Position numbers and translations under genes: made by a program. DNA of 7,462 nucleotides from Spirochaeta sp. (GTDB lineage: Bacteria; Spirochaetota; Spirochaetia; Spirochaetales_E; Spirochaetaceae_B): the NCBI GenBank assembly GCA_030590585.1, contig JAUUYD010000108.1, positions 1 to 7,462 of the forward strand, written 5' to 3'. The notes under the pieces were generated by a model. It did no database searches. It saw only the letters and a list, made by a program, of their open reading frames with translations, and was not told the origin of the DNA. Shown piece by piece: positions 5,413 through 7,462 of the stretch (position 1 is the first letter of the stretch; the number at the start of each line of letters is the position of its first letter).

Positions 5413-6237
5413 TTGTATTTGGGATCCATAAATAATCAGTTAAACATTAACAGCCCGGGGAAATTACTCCTTTTATCGGCAAGCTGGATAATCTTGTTAT
5501 TATCCGCTTGCGCCGGCGGGCCCGATGCAAGCTATAAGATCAGGGAAATTGATTCTGGTTTGGAGATACTTACCGGACGGAGTGAAGAGGGCAGAGTACT
5601 TTGGATGGCGGTTCGTTCAGATTCTGCCGAGCTTTCAATCTCTCCTGCATTACTCCCGGACAGTTTGAATGACGTGGAAGTTCTCTCCCGTCATGCTGCT
5701 GATCATTTTATCAACCCTGCTGTAATGGCGGCTCTTACAGCATCTCCCCACAACCCGATACGTTTTCTCTCCGGGCTTCCACAGGACGTTAGAGGTTATT
5801 ACCGCGTTGACGGAGTGACTTACTCAAAACCCGATGGCGTTCACGATGCAGCTGCTGTATCTCCTGATGGAAGCCCGGGTATCCTGTCTCCCGAAGATCA
5901 GGAAAAATGGAGCGGCGACTCTGCAGGAGGCTTCTATGCCATTCTGATTGACGGTACTCCAGTGTGTCCTGTTTCAGTTAGAGACACGGTCAGCGCGGCA
6001 GGGTGGTCATCAGACGGTTCAATACTTATTCTTATGGTTATCAAAGGAAGGAATGGACGGGGTTACAGTTATGAAGAGGCCGGAGCAGTTTTGAAATCTT
6101 TGGGAGCCCGAAACGGCATTGCCATGGATGGAGGAGGTTCTGCCCGCCTTGTCTGGAGAGAGGATGGTAATTTGATCAGTTTTCCCGCCGCCCTTTTTTT
6201 CAGAGCCGTACCGAACCATTTATTGCTACTTAAATGA
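5413..6237 (+). CDS. Putative lipoprotein with phosphodiester glycosidase (NAGPA-type) domain
   Basis: The domain resembles the family named after N-acetylglucosamine-1-phosphodiester alpha-N-acetylglucosaminidase. Bacterial members are thought to cleave sugar phosphodiesters in cell-surface or exported polymers; the substrate here is unknown. The 274 residues start with a hydrophobic segment (18-32) ending in LLSAC, a lipobox with Cys33, so export and lipid anchoring are likely, though the n-region has only one Lys. Family landmarks: GGFYAILIDGTPV, Arg190 in VRDTVSAAGW, SDGSILILMVIKGRNGRG (to about 217), YSYEEAGAVLKSLGARNGIAMDGGGSARLVW with D239-S243 as the DGGGS signature. Start choice: no in-frame ATG or GTG is nearby. 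TTG at 5413 lies four bases after AAAGGA (5403-5408) and TTG at 5419 lies ten bases after it, so the second is equally possible. Twenty-six bases separate it from the next gene, suggesting co-transcription. Confidence 0.88.
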   Translation: MYLGSINNQLNINSPGKLLLLSASWIILLLSACAGGPDASYKIREIDSGLEILTGRSEEGRVLWMAVRSDSAELSISPALLPDSLNDVEVLSRHAADHFINPAVMAALTASPHNPIRFLSGLPQDVRGYYRVDGVTYSKPDGVHDAAAVSPDGSPGILSPEDQEKWSGDSAGGFYAILIDGTPVCPVSVRDTVSAAGWSSDGSILILMVIKGRNGRGYSYEEAGAVLKSLGARNGIAMDGGGSARLVWREDGNLISFPAALFFRAVPNHLLLLK

Positions 6238-6263
6238 GCTGGAGCAATGTAGAGGGTGTTTAA

Positions 6264-7462
6264 ATGCCGCGAAAGTCTGAGATTCTGATTCATACCGCTT
6301 TATTCAGTGAAGCAAAACCGATTATTTCCCATTTCGGTCTCAGGCAGTATGAGACTCAGCCCTTCAAAATATTCCGCGGGGTTAATATCATCCTGCTGGT
6401 TTCCGGAGTGGGTGAAGAGAAATGCCGTGCAGCTTTAAATCATCTTTTTTGCATCACAGGACCGGGCAGAATTAAAAAGGCGATGAATATCGGGATGGCC
6501 GGGTGCAGTGATTCATCAGTCCCGATAGGTTCAGTGTTCTGTACTCACGGGAAGATTTCCGGGATCTCCGGTATGTCATTAAAAACCTCCGATACACCGC
6601 TAACTCACATGGATACAGACTTCCCCTGCCTGGCTGACATGGAAGGAAAGTATTTTCTTGAAATACTGAAAACTCATATCCCCTTAAACAATATCTTTAT
6701 ATTCAAGGTGGTATCTGATTATCTGGATGATTCCATAAGAAAGTCGGCAGATATTTACCGACTGATAGATGATTCGATACCGCAGTGGGAGTCGCTGCTT
6801 GATGACTACCCGGAAAAAATGGAATCGCTTATCAGACAGACAGCATTCGAAAATCTTGGCAATCCGGACCGGGAAGCAATACGACGATCAGCACTTGCTT
6901 ATCGATTCAGTCATCAGGAACTCAAACAGATTATTGAAATGTTCCTGGATTTCTCTATGTGGGGTGAGGGTGCTGTCAGCGAAGTTTTGAATCAGGAATT
7001 CAGCTCCGGGAAGGCAGCTTTCGGGGCAGTGAAAAAAAAATGGGAAGAGCTGAAAAACAAACCAAAATCCTATAATCATTTCAAGGGACAGTCTGATATT
7101 TCAAAGAGCGCTAAGAAACCAATTTCCAATATTTCCAGAGCAGCACCCGGATTCGGACGTTGTCCGGTGGCATCAGAGCGAACCCGCTGCTGCAATCTGC
7201 TTACCCTGGATGCGGTTGAGGGCTGTGGTTTTGACTGCAGCTATTGTTCAATACGGTACTTCTACGATGGGGAGTCCATTGGAATAGACGAAGGTTTTAT
7301 TGAGAAACTTAAAAACATTGAGATTGACCCTCAGCGCAGCTATCACATCGGTACCGGTCAGTCCTCGGACTCTCTAATGTGGGGTAATAAAGCAGGCCTT
7401 CTTGATGCCGTACTTGATTTTGCAGCTGAACATCCCAATGTCATTCTTGAGTTGAAAACTAA
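6264..7462 (+). CDS. Nucleosidase/phosphorylase domain fused to SPL-like radical SAM domain (3' end outside window)
   Basis: The frame runs from ATG 6264 to the window end without a stop, giving 399 residues so far. GAGGG at 6252-6256 is a well-spaced ribosome site. Domain 1 (about 1-160) has the nucleoside phosphorylase/MTA-SAH nucleosidase layout: ALFSEAKPI with E16, LLVSGVGEEKCRAAL (44-58), NIGMAGC (75-81), DMEGKYF with E127, and KVVSDYLDDS with D152. These match the acid, ribose-binding and purine-protonating positions of MTAN. A charged, mostly helical linker follows (about 160-290). Domain 2 (about 295 onward) carries C321-x3-C325-x2-C328 in EGCGFDCSYCSIRYFY, the radical-SAM 4Fe-4S motif, then IGTGQSSDSL and, at the window edge, ILELKT, both reminiscent of spore photoproduct lyase (SPL) relatives. 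Cytoplasmic. Function is inferred: modification or repair chemistry with removal of 5'-deoxyadenosine. The true substrate is unknown. Confidence 0.85.
   Translation, partial: MPRKSEILIHTALFSEAKPIISHFGLRQYETQPFKIFRGVNIILLVSGVGEEKCRAALNHLFCITGPGRIKKAMNIGMAGCSDSSVPIGSVFCTHGKISGISGMSLKTSDTPLTHMDTDFPCLADMEGKYFLEILKTHIPLNNIFIFKVVSDYLDDSIRKSADIYRLIDDSIPQWESLLDDYPEKMESLIRQTAFENLGNPDREAIRRSALAYRFSHQELKQIIEMFLDFSMWGEGAVSEVLNQEFSSGKAAFGAVKKKWEELKNKPKSYNHFKGQSDISKSAKKPISNISRAAPGFGRCPVASERTRCCNLLTLDAVEGCGFDCSYCSIRYFYDGESIGIDEGFIEKLKNIEIDPQRSYHIGTGQSSDSLMWGNKAGLLDAVLDFAAEHPNVILELKT

Noticed and set aside
6019..6293. Overlapping - strand frames across the end of the glycosidase lipoprotein
   Set aside because: They are antisense to the conserved DGGGS region and carry no motif of their own.

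Overview
The window looks like a piece of spirochaete chromosome with middling base composition. The strongest clue is the V/A-type ATPase gene order B-D-I-K with no F or C/G gene between them. This is the compact order known from Treponema and relatives and from Chlamydia. The wording of subunit B (for example QIPSKDSMPGSLYSDLAKIYEKA-like sequence) and a lipoprotein with a loose lipobox fit the same group. The genus cannot be named from the sequence alone.

Layout. Bases 1-3714 (+ strand) hold the 3' part of an ATPase operon: the C-terminal part of subunit B, then complete D, I and K. D/I and I/K overlap by 1 and 4 bases. B and D are separated by 37 bases containing a perfect 10-bp hairpin. 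The operon ends at a hairpin terminator (about 3745-3773). Bases 3777-5372 are on the - strand. They hold a small eight-cysteine protein of unknown function, a one-domain RRM RNA-binding protein, and a YciO-type member of the Sua5/YciO/YrdC family. These are separated by two non-coding stretches of 262 and 161 bases, the first containing a perfect 13-bp inverted repeat. From 5413 the direction returns to + with a putative lipoprotein carrying a phosphodiester glycosidase (NAGPA-type) domain. Twenty-six bases later comes a long frame, open to the window end, that joins a nucleoside phosphorylase/nucleosidase domain to a radical-SAM domain of spore-photoproduct-lyase type.

How the genes work together. 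B, D, I and K are parts of one rotary ion pump: B in the soluble head, D the central shaft, I the static ion channel with its essential arginine, K the rotor ring. All the K residues that bind Na+ in Enterococcus NtpK are present at a constant offset, so a Na+-coupled enzyme is a reasonable prediction. The other genes are not obviously linked to the ATPase.

The most interesting object is the 3'-terminal fusion gene. A nucleosidase that could cleave 5'-deoxyadenosine, MTA or SAH is joined to a radical-SAM enzyme, the kind of enzyme that generates 5'-deoxyadenosine. The rest of the window is largely ordinary. I saw no CRISPR array, tRNA, rRNA, transposon or phage gene.
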